Origin: DATIJJ01 sp039936115
GTDB lineage: Bacteria; Pseudomonadota; Gammaproteobacteria; DSM-16500
Length of the DNA stretch: 7,159 bases
Reading direction: 5' to 3'
NCBI GenBank assembly: GCA_039936115.1
Contig: JBDTIZ010000071.1
Span: 1 to 7,159 of the forward strand
The notes below the pieces were generated by a model, which saw only the letters and a program-made list of their open reading frames with translations, was not told the origin of the DNA and ran no database searches. Made by a program: the position numbers and the translations under genes. Numbering within the stretch: the first letter of the stretch is position 1; each line of letters opens with the position of its first letter. This document shows positions 6,731 through 7,159 of the stretch, piece after piece.

Positions 6731-6735
6731 TCCTT
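6731..6735 (-). promoter_or_regulatory. ribosome binding site of nuoJ
   Basis: AAGGA read on the minus strand, 10 bases before the ATG at 6720. It decides the nuoJ start against the longer frame that runs into the repeat element. The purine-rich stretch between it and the repeat has no competing signal. Confidence 0.7.
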
Positions 6736-6743
6736 TCTTTTTT

Positions 6744-6832
6744 CTTTTGTAGGGGCGAACCTATGTGTTCGCCCAGCGGCGTTAATTCGAAGTTTAGCAA
6801 GGGCGAACACATAGGCTCGCCCCTACAAAAAC
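6744..6832. repeat. REPIN/BIME-like palindromic element, copy 2 (between nuoI and nuoJ)
   Basis: This is the same element as the one between nuoJ and nuoK. The left arm is 6744-6774, the core 6775-6800 and the right arm starts at 6801; GTAG is at 6749-6752 and CTAC at 6823-6826. The core is the exact reverse complement of the other copy's core, so this copy lies in the opposite orientation. Its arms differ from each other at 6816 (C instead of T) and the homology ends sooner on both sides (about CTTTTG and ACAAAA). It starts within a few bases of the nuoI stop and ends just upstream of the nuoJ ribosome binding site, so it was inserted without damaging either gene. Confidence 0.85.
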
Positions 6833-6836
6833 ATGC

Positions 6837-7159
6837 TTATCTATACTTCGCATCTTCCGCCCGATCCGCCGCGATTTGTGCTTCATACTTATCACCAATC
6901 GCTAATAATTTATCTTTCGTCAAAATATTTTCCCCACGATTTTCCATGTGATAATCATGCAAACTCGTCAATACAATCGAATCCACCGGACAAGATTCTT
7001 CACAAAATCCACAATAAACACATTTGAATAAATCAATTTCATACAACGTCGTTCGACGAGATCCATCTGCACGCGGCGCTGCTTCAATCGTGATAGCAAG
7101 CGCGGGACAAACTGCTTCACATAATTTACACGCAATGCAACGCTCTTCTCCATTCGGAT
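6837..7159 (-). CDS. nuoI: NADH-quinone oxidoreductase subunit I, 3' part (start lies outside window)
   Basis: NuoI is the ferredoxin-like subunit of complex I. It holds clusters N6a and N6b, which carry electrons toward N2 and the quinone site at the base of the peripheral arm. The window shows the last 106 residues, with a partial codon at the right edge. Two CxxCxxCxxxCP motifs are complete: CIACKLCEAVCP at visible residues 7-18 and CVYCGFCEESCP at 46-57, so all eight cluster ligands are present. The surrounding PNGEER, the GSRRTT stretch and the C-terminal AADRAEDAKYR ending are typical of proteobacterial NuoI. Full-length homologues are about 160-180 residues, so roughly 55-75 N-terminal residues are missing to the right. 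A TTG at 7046 could be read as a start, but the frame continues upstream through the first cluster motif, so it is internal. The TAA stop is only a few bases from a REPIN-like element. The subunit identity is very secure. Confidence 0.97.
   Translation of the reverse strand, partial: PNGEERCIACKLCEAVCPALAITIEAAPRADGSRRTTLYEIDLFKCVYCGFCEESCPVDSIVLTSLHDYHMENRGENILTKDKLLAIGDKYEAQIAADRAEDAKYR

Noticed and set aside
6721..6951. Plus-strand open frame starting next to nuoJ
   Set aside because: It reads across the repeat element and then antisense to nuoI, so it is a chance frame.

Overview
The window is the 3' part of a nuo operon, which encodes the proton-pumping respiratory complex I (NADH:ubiquinone oxidoreductase). 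All nuo genes lie on the minus strand. Reading in the direction of transcription (right to left) they are nuoI (3' part only, cut by the right edge), nuoJ, nuoK, nuoL, nuoM and nuoN. NuoI carries two 4Fe-4S clusters of the peripheral arm. NuoJ and NuoK are small membrane subunits at the junction of the arms. NuoL, NuoM and NuoN are the three antiporter-like proton channels. The expected charged channel residues are present in L, M, N and K, so these genes look intact and functional.

The gene order, the NuoI ferredoxin motifs, the AT-rich composition and the many palindromic intergenic repeats fit a gammaproteobacterium, possibly of the Legionellales (Legionella/Coxiella/Berkiella-like). The placement is inference from general resemblance, not a database match.

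Right part (about 5877-7159): nuoJ sits between two copies of a 78-96 bp palindromic element, one just after nuoI and one between nuoJ and nuoK. Each copy is a pair of inverted REP-like hairpins, with a GTAG tetranucleotide at the outer end of each, around a 26-bp core. The cores of the two copies are exact reverse complements, so the copies are inserted in opposite orientation. This is the architecture of a REPIN/BIME, which is mobilised by RAYT (TnpA-REP) transposases.

Middle (586-5876): nuoK, L, M and N follow each other with gaps of only a few bases, and the ribosome binding site of nuoL is built from the last codons of nuoK.

Left part (1-589): a 54-codon plus-strand gene of unknown function converges on nuoN, and the two genes share one palindromic CTAG as overlapping stop codons. 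Left of it is a gene-free stretch of 424 bases. It holds a possible structured RNA on the minus strand with its own promoter-like sequence (about 233-398), a decaying 22-23 bp tandem repeat (73-178), a GC-rich hairpin (62-80) and an AT-only edge (1-54).

No new enzymatic or defence system is visible. The most interesting points are the oppositely oriented REPIN-like pair around nuoJ and the candidate structured RNA beyond nuoN.
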